Source: Pseudomonadota bacterium
Lineage (GTDB): Bacteria > Pseudomonadota > Gammaproteobacteria > Enterobacterales > Succinivibrionaceae
Length of the DNA: 26,548 nucleotides
NCBI GenBank assembly: GCA_023460615.1
Contig: JAEWPL010000256.1
Location: 1-26,548, forward strand
Reading direction: 5' to 3'
The notes beneath the pieces are model-generated. The model saw nothing but the letters and a program-made list of their open reading frames with translations. It searched no databases and was not told where the DNA came from. Made by a program: the position numbers and the translations under genes. This document shows, one piece after another, positions 6,418 to 15,470 of the stretch (position 1 is its first letter; every line of letters begins with the position of its first letter).

Positions 6418-8637
6418 TTAAACGATTTTTGTGGGAATACTAATTGAGATCTTTTGTTTTGACTCTTTTCTTAAAAGTAGTAGCAAGATCGTAGCTAGCA
6501 CTACAATAGCAACTACAGTGTACAGATCAAAAGGTAATACACCTGCAATAAAGCCACCTAATCGGAAAATGATTAAGGCTAAGGAATATGCCCATAAGGT
6601 CATGTAGGTAATTGCAAATAACCACCACTTTGTAGATCCTAACTGACGTTTCATCGCACCTAATGCAGCTATACAAGGAGTAGACCATAAGTTAAAGGAG
6701 AGGAAACTTAGTGCAATTAAACCTACTAAGGTTTGCGATGGTGTAACCTCATTGATAGAGCTAAAGTATTTTACTAAAGCCTCAGATAAAGCCTCTTCTC
6801 CACCTTCAAATTCACCATCCAAGCCTAAAACTACAGCTAGGGTACCTACCACATTCTCTTTAGCTAAAAGTCCATTGAAGACAGCAACTGCAGCTTGCCA
6901 AGAGCCGAAGCCTACCGGAATAAACAAGATAGCAATGACACTACCGATAGCAGCAAGTAGTGAATTGTCGACATTCTCAATCATACCAAAGCTATTGTTT
7001 TCAAAACCAAAGCTTGATAAGAACCATACAGCAACTACTACACCAAAGATAATGGTACCAGCTTTAACCACGAAAGCTTTGCAACGCTGATACACAGTTT
7101 TTAGAGTATTGATTAAATTAGGCAAATGGTAGTCAGGAAGCTCCATAACAAAAGGAGAGACTTCCTCTTTAAAAGCTTGGAATTTCTTTAAAATCACACC
7201 AGTGCACACAATAGATAGAATAGACATTAGATATACTAAAGGTGCAATCCACCACGACTCACTAAACACAGATACAAAGATCATGGTCATAATTGGCAAT
7301 TTAGCTGAGCAGGGAATAAAGGTTGTGGTAATAAGACCAATACGCTTTTCATTGATATTATCAATGGTACTGTGAGCCATTAAACCAGGAACACCACATC
7401 CTGTAGAAATTACCAAAGGAATAAAGTTACGACCAGATAAACCAAATTGGCGGAAGATTTTATCTAACATGAAAGCTACACGGGTCATATAACCTGATTG
7501 CTCTAAGATAGATAAAAAGAAGAATAAAAAGGCAATTTGTGGTAAAAAGCCGATTACAGCACCAACACCACCTACAATTCCGTCAACCACCAAAGATTGT
7601 AGCCACACAGGAGCATTTAAACTTTGAGTTAAAGAGCTTGCGCCATCACTTATAAAACCACCAAAAATTGCATCATTTACATAATCTGTAATAGTTAAAT
7701 AGGAAGTTTCCCCATCCTCTGTAAAAGGAATTAGCTCTAGATAGGAGGTAAAGTACATAGCACCAAAGTACACAAGACTTACCACCATCAAGAAGATTGG
7801 TAACGCTAGAACTCTATTTAAGACAACTTTATCGATAGCTTGGGTGATATAAGATGATCTCTTTTGAGATTGAACTTTTTGAATAATGCTATCAATCAAC
7901 TGGTAACGGAAGGTAGCAAAATAGCTTAAAGAGTCAACCTTAAATTGATTTTTAAATTCTGTCTTTAAGCTCTCAACTTTATTTGTAAGTTCTTTTTTGT
8001 CAGCATTTTGAGACTTATAGATTTCGTCTTCTTGCAATAAAGCTTGAGCGATAAAAACTTTAGCAGGCTGTGAATAGTCGCCTTCAATTAAAGCTGCAAG
8101 ATCTAAAAGCTTGGATTTACACTCACTTAAAGCTAAAAATGGATCTTGTGGAGCTTTAGCTTCATCTACAGCTTTTTGTAAAGTTTCAAAACCTTGTTTT
8201 GAGGCTGCACTAATATCAATAACCTCAACACCTAAGCTTTGCTTTAACTTCTCAATAGAAATACTAATACCTTTTTTCTTTACAACATCCATCATATTGA
8301 TGGCAACTACCATTGGTTTATTAAAGGTAAGTAACTCTAAAGTTAAAGACAAACTTCTCTCAAGGTGAGCTCCATCAATTACATTTAAAATAACGTCGTA
8401 CTCACCTTTTACAAGGTAATCTCTTGTTACAATCTCTTCAGGAGAATAAGCACTTAAAGAATATAAACCAGGTAAATCTACAACTTTCCAATCATACTCT
8501 TGGCTTTTTCCTACAACCTTATCAACGGTTACACCAGGCCAGTTACCTACATATTGTCTTGATTTAGTTAAAGCATTAAATAAAGTAGTCTTACCACAGT
8601 TTTGATTACCCATTAAAGCTACAGTAATACGTGCCAT
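6418..8637 (-). CDS. feoB: Ferrous iron transporter FeoB
   Basis: 739 residues. The N-terminal G domain has G1 GNQNCGKT (10-17), G3 DLPG (54-57) and G4 NMMD (114-117). A helical GDI-like spacer (about 165-265) is followed by a membrane domain (about 275-720) with the two Feo gate repeats, including S-T-G-C-G-V-P-G and F-I-P-C-S-A-K-L-P with their conserved cysteines. FeoB imports Fe2+ through the inner membrane and is typical of organisms living without oxygen. The ATG overlaps the feoA stop codon (TAATG), so the two are translationally coupled. No feoC follows; a terminator comes next. Confidence 0.97.
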   Translation of the reverse strand: MARITVALMGNQNCGKTTLFNALTKSRQYVGNWPGVTVDKVVGKSQEYDWKVVDLPGLYSLSAYSPEEIVTRDYLVKGEYDVILNVIDGAHLERSLSLTLELLTFNKPMVVAINMMDVVKKKGISISIEKLKQSLGVEVIDISAASKQGFETLQKAVDEAKAPQDPFLALSECKSKLLDLAALIEGDYSQPAKVFIAQALLQEDEIYKSQNADKKELTNKVESLKTEFKNQFKVDSLSYFATFRYQLIDSIIQKVQSQKRSSYITQAIDKVVLNRVLALPIFLMVVSLVYFGAMYFTSYLELIPFTEDGETSYLTITDYVNDAIFGGFISDGASSLTQSLNAPVWLQSLVVDGIVGGVGAVIGFLPQIAFLFFFLSILEQSGYMTRVAFMLDKIFRQFGLSGRNFIPLVISTGCGVPGLMAHSTIDNINEKRIGLITTTFIPCSAKLPIMTMIFVSVFSESWWIAPLVYLMSILSIVCTGVILKKFQAFKEEVSPFVMELPDYHLPNLINTLKTVYQRCKAFVVKAGTIIFGVVVAVWFLSSFGFENNSFGMIENVDNSLLAAIGSVIAILFIPVGFGSWQAAVAVFNGLLAKENVVGTLAVVLGLDGEFEGGEEALSEALVKYFSSINEVTPSQTLVGLIALSFLSFNLWSTPCIAALGAMKRQLGSTKWWLFAITYMTLWAYSLALIIFRLGGFIAGVLPFDLYTVVAIVVLATILLLLLRKESKQKISISIPTKIV

Positions 8638-8861
8638 TAGATAACCTCCACTAAAATAGCATCAGCAAGTCTCATAGTAAGAGAATACCCTCTTACACTA
8701 AGCTCAATAGGATCTCCAAGGGGAGCGGTTCTTACTTTGGTAACTTTAGTCTTTGGGGTAATACCTAAATCTAAAAGACGTCTTACAAGGGCTTTGTCAT
8801 TTCCTACGATGTTTTTAACTTCTACTGTTTTACCTTGTTCTAAAGAAGCTAAGGTGTTCAT
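8637..8861 (-). CDS. feoA: FeoA, SH3-like partner of FeoB
   Basis: 74 residues from the ATG at 8861, with AGGA 9 nt upstream; a TTG two codons earlier is also open. The small beta-barrel FeoA fold is recognisable from the R-R-L-L-D-L-G-I-T-P motif and the following T-K-V-x-K-V-R-T-A-P-L-G-D-P-I-E pattern. FeoA is a cytosolic protein needed for full FeoB activity, probably by contacting its G domain. It is the first gene of the feoAB operon and its stop overlaps the feoB start. Confidence 0.95.
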   Translation of the reverse strand: MNTLASLEQGKTVEVKNIVGNDKALVRRLLDLGITPKTKVTKVRTAPLGDPIELSVRGYSLTMRLADAILVEVI

Positions 8862-8890
8862 AATCAAAATTCCTACTCAAAATTATTTTG

Positions 8891-8945
8891 AGTTAGTATA
8901 TGCTAACTTAAGTTAGATTACAACAACTAAATTAGCTATTGCTAA
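8891..8945 (-). promoter_or_regulatory. feoAB promoter covered by an array of palindromes
   Basis: On the minus strand TTGTAA (8918-8923) and TATACT (8895-8900) are 17 nt apart. Three dyads cover them: AGTTAG-TATATG-CTAACT (8891-8908, over the -10), the perfect 14-bp palindrome CTAACTTAAGTTAG (8903-8916, in the spacer), and TTAGC-TATT-GCTAA (8932-8945, just upstream of the -35). The repeated TTAG/CTAA half-sites look more like DtxR/IdeR/MntR-type boxes than the GATAAT-based Fur box, but the regulator is not identified. Confidence 0.55.
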
Positions 8946-9003
8946 CACATACGATATTCACCTGTAGTTTTTAGTGCAGATATTGGTGTAAAAGTACGAG
9001 CAA

Positions 9004-9035
9004 CTCACATTTGTAAGCCAAAAATGTGAGTTTTT
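9004..9035 (+). terminator. Terminator-like hairpin upstream of sstT
   Basis: CTCACATTT (9004-9012) and AAATGTGAG (9022-9030) form a perfect 9-bp stem with a 9-nt loop, followed by five T. No plus-strand gene precedes it, because feoA is divergent. It may end a short RNA started upstream in the intergenic region, or attenuate readthrough. The sstT promoter begins just after it. The rest of the intergenic stretch (8946-9003) shows no open frame. Confidence 0.5.
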
Positions 9036-9036
9036 G

Positions 9037-9064
9037 TTGTCTTAACGATGTGATTATTTATAAT
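9037..9064 (+). promoter_or_regulatory. Likely sstT promoter
   Basis: TTGTCT (9037-9042), a 16-nt spacer, then a perfect TATAAT (9059-9064). The predicted start is about 30 nt before the sstT ATG. An AGGAG ribosome-binding site (9089-9093) lies 6 nt upstream of that ATG. Confidence 0.55.
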
Positions 9065-9099
9065 GAGCCCATCTAAAAATAGAAATTTAGGAGATTTTC

Positions 9100-10329
9100 A
9101 TGTTACACGCAGTTGATCCTAAAGGAAGCTTTTTTAAGTTTTTCAATAAGATCCCATTTATCTTACAAATTGTCATCGGCATGGTTTTAGGTATACTTTT
9201 AGCTCTAGTATTACCTGAAGGTCAGGATTTTATTTTTCTATTAGGTGACTTATTCGTATCTGCTTTAAAGGCAATTGCCCCACTATTAGTTTTTGTTTTA
9301 GTGTCAGCTTCTATTGCCCGTCATCAGCAAGGTGCTAATGCTAAATTAAAGCCAATTTTAGTTTTATATGTTGTGGCCATGTTCTTATCAGCAGCTACTG
9401 CTCTAATCATGGCAAGATTATTCCCATCAACCTTTACAGTACTAGCTGATCAAGCTACAGCTTCAGCACCTGAGAATGTATCAACCGTTCTTGTAAGTTG
9501 CATTAAGAAGGCTGTGGACAATCCTGTAAATGCCCTATTATCAGGTAACTACATCGGTATCTTATTCTGGGGTGTACTATTTGGTATTCTTTTCAGAGCA
9601 GCAAACGATCAAACTAAAGCTGTTCTTTCAGATTTTGCTTCTATCGTAAGTGGTGTTGTAAGAATCGTTATTAGATTTGCTCCATTAGGCGTATTTGGCT
9701 TAGTTTACGCATCATGCACTAAAGAAGGTGGTTTCTCAAATCTATTAGGCTATGTTCATGTAGTAGGTGTTTTAGTTGCTACTATGTTAATCATCGCTCT
9801 TGTAATTAACCCATTACTAGTATTCTTAACCACTTTCAAGAATCCATTCCCACTAGTATTCACCTCTATCATGCATTCAGGTATTACAGCTTTCTTTACA
9901 AGATCCTCTGCTGCTAATATTCCTGTAAATATGGCATTATGTGAGAGATTAAAGGTACCACGTGAGTCTTACTCAATTTCTATTCCTTTAGGTTGCACTA
10001 TCAATATGTCAGGTGCTGCTGTAACTATCGTAATTATGACTATGGCTGCAGTTAATACTTTAGGTATTCAAGTAAACTTTGGTACTGCTCTTTTAATGTG
10101 TGTAGCTTCAGTAGTTTGTGCTTGTGGTACTTCAGGTATTGCAGGTGGCTCACTAATGCTAATTCCTCTAGCTTGCTCTATCTTTGGCATCTCAAATGAT
10201 ATTGCAATGCAAGTTGTAGGTATCGGCTTTATTATTGGTGTAGTTCAGGATTCTACAGAAACTGCTCTAAACAGCTCTTCAGATGTTGTATTTACTTGTG
10301 CAGCTAATAAAATAACTAAAGTAAATTAA
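9100..10329 (+). CDS. sstT: Serine/threonine:sodium symporter SstT
   Basis: 409 residues, a member of the dicarboxylate/amino acid:cation symporter (DAACS) family. Multiple hydrophobic helices run through the whole protein. The two re-entrant substrate-site regions are visible: the serine-rich stretch in S-G-I-T-A-F-F-T-R-S-S-A-A-N-I-P-V-N and G-C-T-I-N-M-S-G-A-A. Length and motifs match SstT, which takes up serine and threonine with Na+ across the inner membrane. The ATG has a strong AGGAG at 6 nt. The gene faces the threonine biosynthesis operon tail to tail, which is a natural pairing of uptake and synthesis, though the two have separate promoters. Confidence 0.95.
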   Translation: MLHAVDPKGSFFKFFNKIPFILQIVIGMVLGILLALVLPEGQDFIFLLGDLFVSALKAIAPLLVFVLVSASIARHQQGANAKLKPILVLYVVAMFLSAATALIMARLFPSTFTVLADQATASAPENVSTVLVSCIKKAVDNPVNALLSGNYIGILFWGVLFGILFRAANDQTKAVLSDFASIVSGVVRIVIRFAPLGVFGLVYASCTKEGGFSNLLGYVHVVGVLVATMLIIALVINPLLVFLTTFKNPFPLVFTSIMHSGITAFFTRSSAANIPVNMALCERLKVPRESYSISIPLGCTINMSGAAVTIVIMTMAAVNTLGIQVNFGTALLMCVASVVCACGTSGIAGGSLMLIPLACSIFGISNDIAMQVVGIGFIIGVVQDSTETALNSSSDVVFTCAANKITKVN

Positions 10330-10344
10330 CTTTTGAATAGGTTA

Positions 10345-10377
10345 TAAAAAATGCAGCTTAAAGCTGCATTTTTTTTT
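10345..10377. terminator. Bidirectional terminator between sstT and thrC
   Basis: A palindrome built on ATGCAGCTT / AAGCTGCAT (10351-10369), preceded by an A-run and followed by nine T, sits between the two convergent stop codons. It would terminate sstT on the plus strand and thrABC on the minus strand. Confidence 0.88.
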
Positions 10378-10392
10378 GTATCTAGACTTTAA

Positions 10393-11676
10393 TTACTTTA
10401 AATTAAGAGCTTTTAGAACATACTCTTTTAAAGTGTTGTAGTCGGCTTTTAAAGTTACTGATAAAGACTCTTTGTTTACAGTATCTTCTAATGCCTTTGG
10501 TAGTGGTAAGTCGATATTTAAAATTCTATCAACCTCACTCTTGAACTTAGCAGGATGAGCTGTACCTAGGAAGATACCAACCTCACCGTCTTTTAGATTG
10601 TCGGACAATACTTTGTATGCAATAGCAGCATGAGGCTCTGCAATATAACCAGTCTTCTTATAAAGTTCTTGCATTACCTGCTCAGTTTGAGCATCTGACA
10701 ATGAGCCATAAGCAAAATCTTTTAAAGACCAGCCTTGCATCTTAACTAAAGCTTCAACTCTAGGCCAGTTGTTTGGTCTTGAAATATCCATAGCATTAGA
10801 TAAAGTTGCAATAGTTGCATGAGGATCCCACTTACCAGATTGTAGGTAACGTGGTACGGTATCATTAGCATTACAAGAAATTACAAAGCGAGCTTTTAGA
10901 CCTAAAGCTTTAGCAATTAAGCCTGCTGTGATATTACCAAAGTTGCCACATGGAACTGAGAATACTACCTTGTCACGCTTATCCTTAGGTAATTGAGCTA
11001 CAGCTTCAAAATAGTAAGATACTTGAGCTAATAATCTGCTGATGTTAATTGAGTTAGCTGAATTTAAACCTACAGTCTTTTTAAACTCAACATCATCAAA
11101 AGCTGTCTTTACCATATCCTGACATTCATCAAAGATACCTTCAACTTGTACAGCTTTAATGTTCTTACCTAAAGTTGCAATTAACTTCTCTTGTAAAGTT
11201 GAAATCTTTCCCTTTGGATATAGTACAACTACATCAATACCTTGTTGCTCATAGAAAGCAGCAGCCACAGCAGCACCAGTGTCACCTGAGGTCGCAGTAA
11301 GAATAGTTAAGTGCTTATCACCACGGATAGAGCCTAAAACACGAGCCATGAAACGAGCGCCAAAGTCTTTAAAAGCTAAGGTTGGGCCGTGGAATAACTC
11401 TAAAGCATAGATATTTTTATCAGCTTCCACAATTGGAGCTTTAAAGGTAAAAGCATCAGCAATAATTGCTTCTAGCTGTGGAACTTCATCACCAATTAGA
11501 TGACGTAAAATCTTTTGAGAACGCTCAACTAAAGGTAAATCTAATAGAGCATCAATATTGTCTAAAGGGGTAATGTGATCTGGGAAAAATAAACCTTGAT
11601 CTCTACCAATACCTTGCACTACAGCCTGTGCAAAGGAAACCTTTTCGCTATGATCTTTTAAATTAAATAATTCCAT
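10393..11676 (-). CDS. thrC: Threonine synthase
   Basis: 427 residues, a PLP-dependent fold-type II enzyme converting O-phospho-L-homoserine to L-threonine, the last step of the pathway. The PLP-binding lysine is Lys103 in the motif L-A-F-K-D-F-G-A-R-F-M. The phosphate-binding loop is seen in S-V-P-C-G-N-F-G-N. Length equals that of the enterobacterial enzyme (about 428). It is the third gene of thrABC, 9 nt downstream of thrB, and the shared terminator follows. Confidence 0.97.
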   Translation of the reverse strand: MELFNLKDHSEKVSFAQAVVQGIGRDQGLFFPDHITPLDNIDALLDLPLVERSQKILRHLIGDEVPQLEAIIADAFTFKAPIVEADKNIYALELFHGPTLAFKDFGARFMARVLGSIRGDKHLTILTATSGDTGAAVAAAFYEQQGIDVVVLYPKGKISTLQEKLIATLGKNIKAVQVEGIFDECQDMVKTAFDDVEFKKTVGLNSANSINISRLLAQVSYYFEAVAQLPKDKRDKVVFSVPCGNFGNITAGLIAKALGLKARFVISCNANDTVPRYLQSGKWDPHATIATLSNAMDISRPNNWPRVEALVKMQGWSLKDFAYGSLSDAQTEQVMQELYKKTGYIAEPHAAIAYKVLSDNLKDGEVGIFLGTAHPAKFKSEVDRILNIDLPLPKALEDTVNKESLSVTLKADYNTLKEYVLKALNLK

Positions 11677-11685
11677 AAATATTCT

Positions 11686-12645
11686 CTACACCTGTTGAGC
11701 AAAAGCACCACGTCTGTCTACTTTGCAAACATGGCAAAAACCGTCTTCATTAGCAATAAAATTGCGCTCTAGATATTCTTTCATCTCTTTAGCTTTATCT
11801 AGATCTTCATAAATTGAAAATATAGATGAGCCTGAACCAGAAATACCTGTAGCTAGTGCGCCTAATTGTACGCCATGAGCTCTAGCCTCTTCAAAGCCTG
11901 GGATTAAGCTTGCACGATATGGCTCTGCAATAACATCTACTAAACAGCTAGCAGCAAGCTTATCATTACCAGTGTGGCAAGCATGTACGAAAGCTGCTAG
12001 ACGTCTGCCGTAAGTAATTACCTCAGTTCTTGCATATTCTTTTGGAAGAATTTGTCTTGCAGCATTAGTTGATACCTTAATACCAGGGAAGCAAGATACC
12101 CAATACCAATTATCAAAATCTGGTAAGGTAGTAGATATCACTCCGTTTTCTTGCACGATTAACTGCAAGCCACCAAAGTAGCAAGGTGCTACATTGTCGT
12201 AATGGATGGAGCCTGAGATTTTACCTTCAAGTTTGCCCATAAGCTCAAGACAACCGTCACGACCTAAAACTTCACCGTGAATAGCATCTAAAGCAACTAC
12301 AGCTGCCACAACAGATGCAGCTGAAGATCCTAAACCTGAGCATACAGGTAAGTTTTTAGACAATTCCATATGTACATTCAAAGGCTTAAGGTTACGTTTT
12401 TCAAGCTCTTCTTTATACATTACATAGGCATCATAAACGATATTCTTTTTAGCATCAGTAGGTAACTTATGAGCAAATCTGCCTACAGTCTTAACTTGGC
12501 AACCATCAGTATCAGACTCACTGATGGTAATTTCATCGCCTAAAACAGCACCATCAATAGGCTTTAAAGCTGCACCTAATAGGTCAAAACCTACGGAAAT
12601 ATTAGCTGCGCTTGCTGGAGCGTAGGCTTTAAATACTTTTGACAT
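11686..12645 (-). CDS. thrB: Homoserine kinase
   Basis: 319 residues, a GHMP kinase that phosphorylates L-homoserine with ATP. The ATP-binding loop P-V-C-S-G-L-G-S-S-A-A-S lies at about 100-111, and the N-terminal A-Y-A-P-A-S-A-A-N-I-S-V-G-F-D segment and the C-terminal G-I-S-G-S-G-S-S motif are family hallmarks. It is separated from thrA by a single nucleotide, and its GAGGA ribosome-binding site lies inside the thrA end, so coupling is expected. Confidence 0.97.
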   Translation of the reverse strand: MSKVFKAYAPASAANISVGFDLLGAALKPIDGAVLGDEITISESDTDGCQVKTVGRFAHKLPTDAKKNIVYDAYVMYKEELEKRNLKPLNVHMELSKNLPVCSGLGSSAASVVAAVVALDAIHGEVLGRDGCLELMGKLEGKISGSIHYDNVAPCYFGGLQLIVQENGVISTTLPDFDNWYWVSCFPGIKVSTNAARQILPKEYARTEVITYGRRLAAFVHACHTGNDKLAASCLVDVIAEPYRASLIPGFEEARAHGVQLGALATGISGSGSSIFSIYEDLDKAKEMKEYLERNFIANEDGFCHVCKVDRRGAFAQQV

Positions 12646-12646
12646 T

Positions 12647-15109
12647 TTAATCCTCGTGAGCCCAGTTTTGTAAACGTAATACGTCAGCTAATACACCAGC
12701 TGCAGTTACTGCAGTACCAGCACCATAACCTCTAATTACTAAAGGAATTGGCTGATAGTAAGCGGTTGTTAAAGCTAAAGCATTTTCACCGTCACGTACT
12801 TTATATAAAGCATTATCAGCGCTTACTGCAGTTACCTTGCAAGAGCACTTACCATCTTTAATAGAGCCAACATAACGTAGTACTTTACCTTGAGCTTTGG
12901 CATCTTGAACCATCTTAGTAAAGCTATCATCAGCCTTTTTAATATTAGCTAAAACTTCTTGTGCGTTATTGCCTTGTAAGAATTCTTTTGCAACAGCACC
13001 TTGAACCTCAACATCTGATAACTCAAGCTCTAAGCCACACTCACGAGCTAAAATTAACAACTTACGAGCTACATCCATGCCGTCTAAATCGTCACGTGGA
13101 TTTGGCTCTGTAAAGCCTTTTTCATAAGCGTTAGCTGTAGCTTCTGATAAAGTCATACCATCTTCAACTAAACCAAAGATGTAAGATAAAGTGCCAGATA
13201 AGATACCAGAGAACTCAATTAAGCTATCGCCTGCTGCAAGCTCGTTTTGAATTGTGTTAATAACAGGTAAACCTGCACCTACGTTAGCCTCGTATAAGAA
13301 CTTACGGTGGTGAACTCGACTTGCCTCACGTAGCTTCTTGTAATACTCATATGTATTAGTATTAGCTTTCTTTGATGGAGTTACGATGTGGAATCCTGCT
13401 GCCATGTAATCTACATAAGTTAAAGCAAGATCTTCTGAGGAGGTACAATCAATTAAGATAGGATTGATTAAATGTAAATCCTTGATTAACTGCTCTGCTT
13501 TCTCTGGGGTTAATGCAGGCTCAGAACTTGCCTCTAACAAGCTCTTGTAGTTTTCTAAATCTACACAGTTTGCATCACAAATAAAGTGTTTTGAATTACC
13601 TACACCTACAACACGGATATCAATACCGTGGCGATTTGACAATTCTTGACGTTGACGTTTTACCTGAGCTAATAACTCACCACCAACACCACCACAGCCA
13701 ATTAAAACAAGATCTAAACGTTGCTTAGAATTAAAGAAAGCAGTATGAGCAAAAGCCACAGCCTCATTTACCCTCTTTTGAGAAATTACAGCACTAATTG
13801 AACGCTCTGAAGAACCTTGAGCAATAGCTCTGATGTTTACGTTAGCTTCAGCTAAAGCTCTGAAGAACTTACCTGAAATACCACGAACCATCTTCATACC
13901 ATCACCTACAACAGAGACGATAGCACAGCCTTCTTTAATTTCGATTGGATTTAATAAACCTTCTTTTAACTCTAACTTAAATTCATCTGATAGTACTTTC
14001 TTAGCTTTCTTAAGCTCTGATTGACTGATACAGAATGAAATTGAGTATTCTGATGAAGACTGAGTAATTAAGGAGATAGAAACACCTGCTCTTGATACAG
14101 CGGTAAATAATCTACCAGCCATACCTACCATACCTTTCATACCAGGACCTGAAATATTAACTAAAGCAATATTCTTAAGATCTGAAATACCCTTAATAGG
14201 TACTGACAAATCAGTTTCCTCAGAAATTAAGGTACCAGGACCCTTTGGATTTTTAGTGTTCTTAATTAAGCAAGGAATTCTAAACTGTGCAATAGGAGCA
14301 ATAGTACGTGGGTGTAATACCTTAGCGCCAAAGTAAGATAACTCCATGGCCTCAGCATAAGACATCTTCTTTAGAAGCACTGCACCTTCTACAGCACGAG
14401 GGTCGCAACTGTAAACACCATCTACGTCAGTCCAAATCTCACAGCAAGAAGCATTAGAAATAGCAGCTAAACAAGCAGCTGAGTAATCAGAACCGTTTCT
14501 GCCAAGTAACACAAGATTACCATTTGCGTCTCCGCCACAGAAACCTGACATTAAGGTAATTGCTTCTACATCATCTTCTAGGGCAGCATATTTTTGCTTT
14601 GAAGCTTCAATATTAACTGAAGACTCCATTACGCCACCTTCTGTTACTAATACTTTAACAGGATCAATAACACGTACTTTTTTGCCTAAAGCTTGTAAAA
14701 GCTCTGCCATAATTAGAATGGAGAAACTCTCACCGCGGCTTTCTACAAATGCCATAACCTCTTCAGGACATACGCCTAAAAGCCCCATACCATTTAAACG
14801 GTCATGTAAAATTGCAATGGTTTCGTTGAATTTAACTAAAATCTTTTCTGTATCGAACTTGTCGTACTTAGCACCTAAATTCTTAATGATAGGCTCAACA
14901 ATAGCTCTAATTTGCTCAAATTGCTCTTTGCCATCATTGCCACTTGCACCTTGAGAAACTAATGCTACTAAAAGGTTAGTAATTTTAGCAGGTGCAGATA
15001 AAACTAAAGCGGTTTGCTCTGTGGTTGCTGTATCTAGTGCAATCTTTGCTACATCTTCAAATCTATCAGAATTTGCAACCGAGGTACCACCAAACTTTAG
15101 AACGCGCAT
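12647..15109 (-). CDS. thrA: Bifunctional aspartokinase I / homoserine dehydrogenase I
   Basis: 820 residues, the same length as E. coli ThrA. The aspartokinase domain starts with K-F-G-G-T-S-V-A (5-12). Paired ACT regulatory domains follow (about 315-460, with the repeated G-M-K-G/G-M-K-M and S-S-x-x-S-I motifs). The homoserine dehydrogenase half starts with the Rossmann loop I-G-C-G-G-V-G-G-E-L near residue 473. It catalyses the first and third steps from aspartate to threonine and is expected to be inhibited by threonine. The ATG at 15109 has CAGGAG 9 nt upstream. No leader peptide with Thr/Ile codon runs, as in the enterobacterial thr attenuator, could be found upstream. Confidence 0.98.
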   Translation of the reverse strand: MRVLKFGGTSVANSDRFEDVAKIALDTATTEQTALVLSAPAKITNLLVALVSQGASGNDGKEQFEQIRAIVEPIIKNLGAKYDKFDTEKILVKFNETIAILHDRLNGMGLLGVCPEEVMAFVESRGESFSILIMAELLQALGKKVRVIDPVKVLVTEGGVMESSVNIEASKQKYAALEDDVEAITLMSGFCGGDANGNLVLLGRNGSDYSAACLAAISNASCCEIWTDVDGVYSCDPRAVEGAVLLKKMSYAEAMELSYFGAKVLHPRTIAPIAQFRIPCLIKNTKNPKGPGTLISEETDLSVPIKGISDLKNIALVNISGPGMKGMVGMAGRLFTAVSRAGVSISLITQSSSEYSISFCISQSELKKAKKVLSDEFKLELKEGLLNPIEIKEGCAIVSVVGDGMKMVRGISGKFFRALAEANVNIRAIAQGSSERSISAVISQKRVNEAVAFAHTAFFNSKQRLDLVLIGCGGVGGELLAQVKRQRQELSNRHGIDIRVVGVGNSKHFICDANCVDLENYKSLLEASSEPALTPEKAEQLIKDLHLINPILIDCTSSEDLALTYVDYMAAGFHIVTPSKKANTNTYEYYKKLREASRVHHRKFLYEANVGAGLPVINTIQNELAAGDSLIEFSGILSGTLSYIFGLVEDGMTLSEATANAYEKGFTEPNPRDDLDGMDVARKLLILARECGLELELSDVEVQGAVAKEFLQGNNAQEVLANIKKADDSFTKMVQDAKAQGKVLRYVGSIKDGKCSCKVTAVSADNALYKVRDGENALALTTAYYQPIPLVIRGYGAGTAVTAAGVLADVLRLQNWAHED

Positions 15110-15175
15110 AAACCAATGCTCCTGTAATAACGCACAATATTTTTGCTATATAAACAATTTTTAATTAACTTTTCC

Positions 15176-15395
15176 TCACAGCTTTTGCAAGGGATCACTA
15201 CTGCTAAGATTACTATCTAGCTTCAGTGTGTTCGCAGTACTATCTCTTTTATAGTTATCTTCCTGCGCTTTAAGGACAAGATCTATCCTTTGGATATTTC
15301 TAGCTACGTTTTTATCCGTCTTTGCTTTATATCCACAATTAGAAAACTTTCTTTTTCTAATTGGCACACTTTATTCGAGTACTAGTGTACAAAAA
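15176..15395 (-). pseudogene. Decayed TnpB (IS200/IS605 OrfB) C-terminal zinc-ribbon fragment
   Basis: A 63-codon frame (15176-15367, GTG start) encodes F-S-N-C-G-Y-K-A-K-T-D-K-N-V-A-R-N-I. This closely matches the second zinc knuckle and following RuvC-III segment of TnpB (consensus C-x-x-C-G-Y-x-A-x-x-D-x-N-A-A-x-N-I), except that the first Cys of this knuckle is gone. Just upstream, in another frame, T-S-T-R-I-K-C-A-N then a stop resembles the first knuckle. That implies at least one frameshift. Nothing TnpB-like is visible further upstream, and there is no tnpA. It looks like the 3' scar of an insertion. Resemblance is judged by eye only. Confidence 0.5.
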
Positions 15396-15442
15396 AAATT
15401 CGTGTGAGCAAAATTTGATAAATTTTTAATTAAATTGTCTTA

Positions 15443-15470
15443 TTTTTAAGGTTTAATCACATTTTGTCAA
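15443..15470 (-). promoter_or_regulatory. Possible upstream promoter for thrA
   Basis: On the minus strand a perfect TTGACA (15465-15470) is followed after 16 nt by TAAAAA (15443-15448), a weak -10. It would give a leader of about 330 nt running through the TnpB remnant into thrA. No better promoter is clear in the 66 nt between that remnant and thrA. The remainder of 15396-15620 is very AT-rich with no open frame of note. Confidence 0.35.

Noticed and set aside
6752..7090. Open frame of 112 codons on the plus strand inside feoB
   Set aside because: It is antisense to a fully conserved feoB, is low-complexity (Thr/Ala/Lys/Pro) and has no ribosome-binding site or recognisable motif.
15110..15175. 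Threonine-operon attenuator leader peptide
   Set aside because: Looked for a short frame with Thr/Ile codon runs and a terminator hairpin before thrA; none is present.
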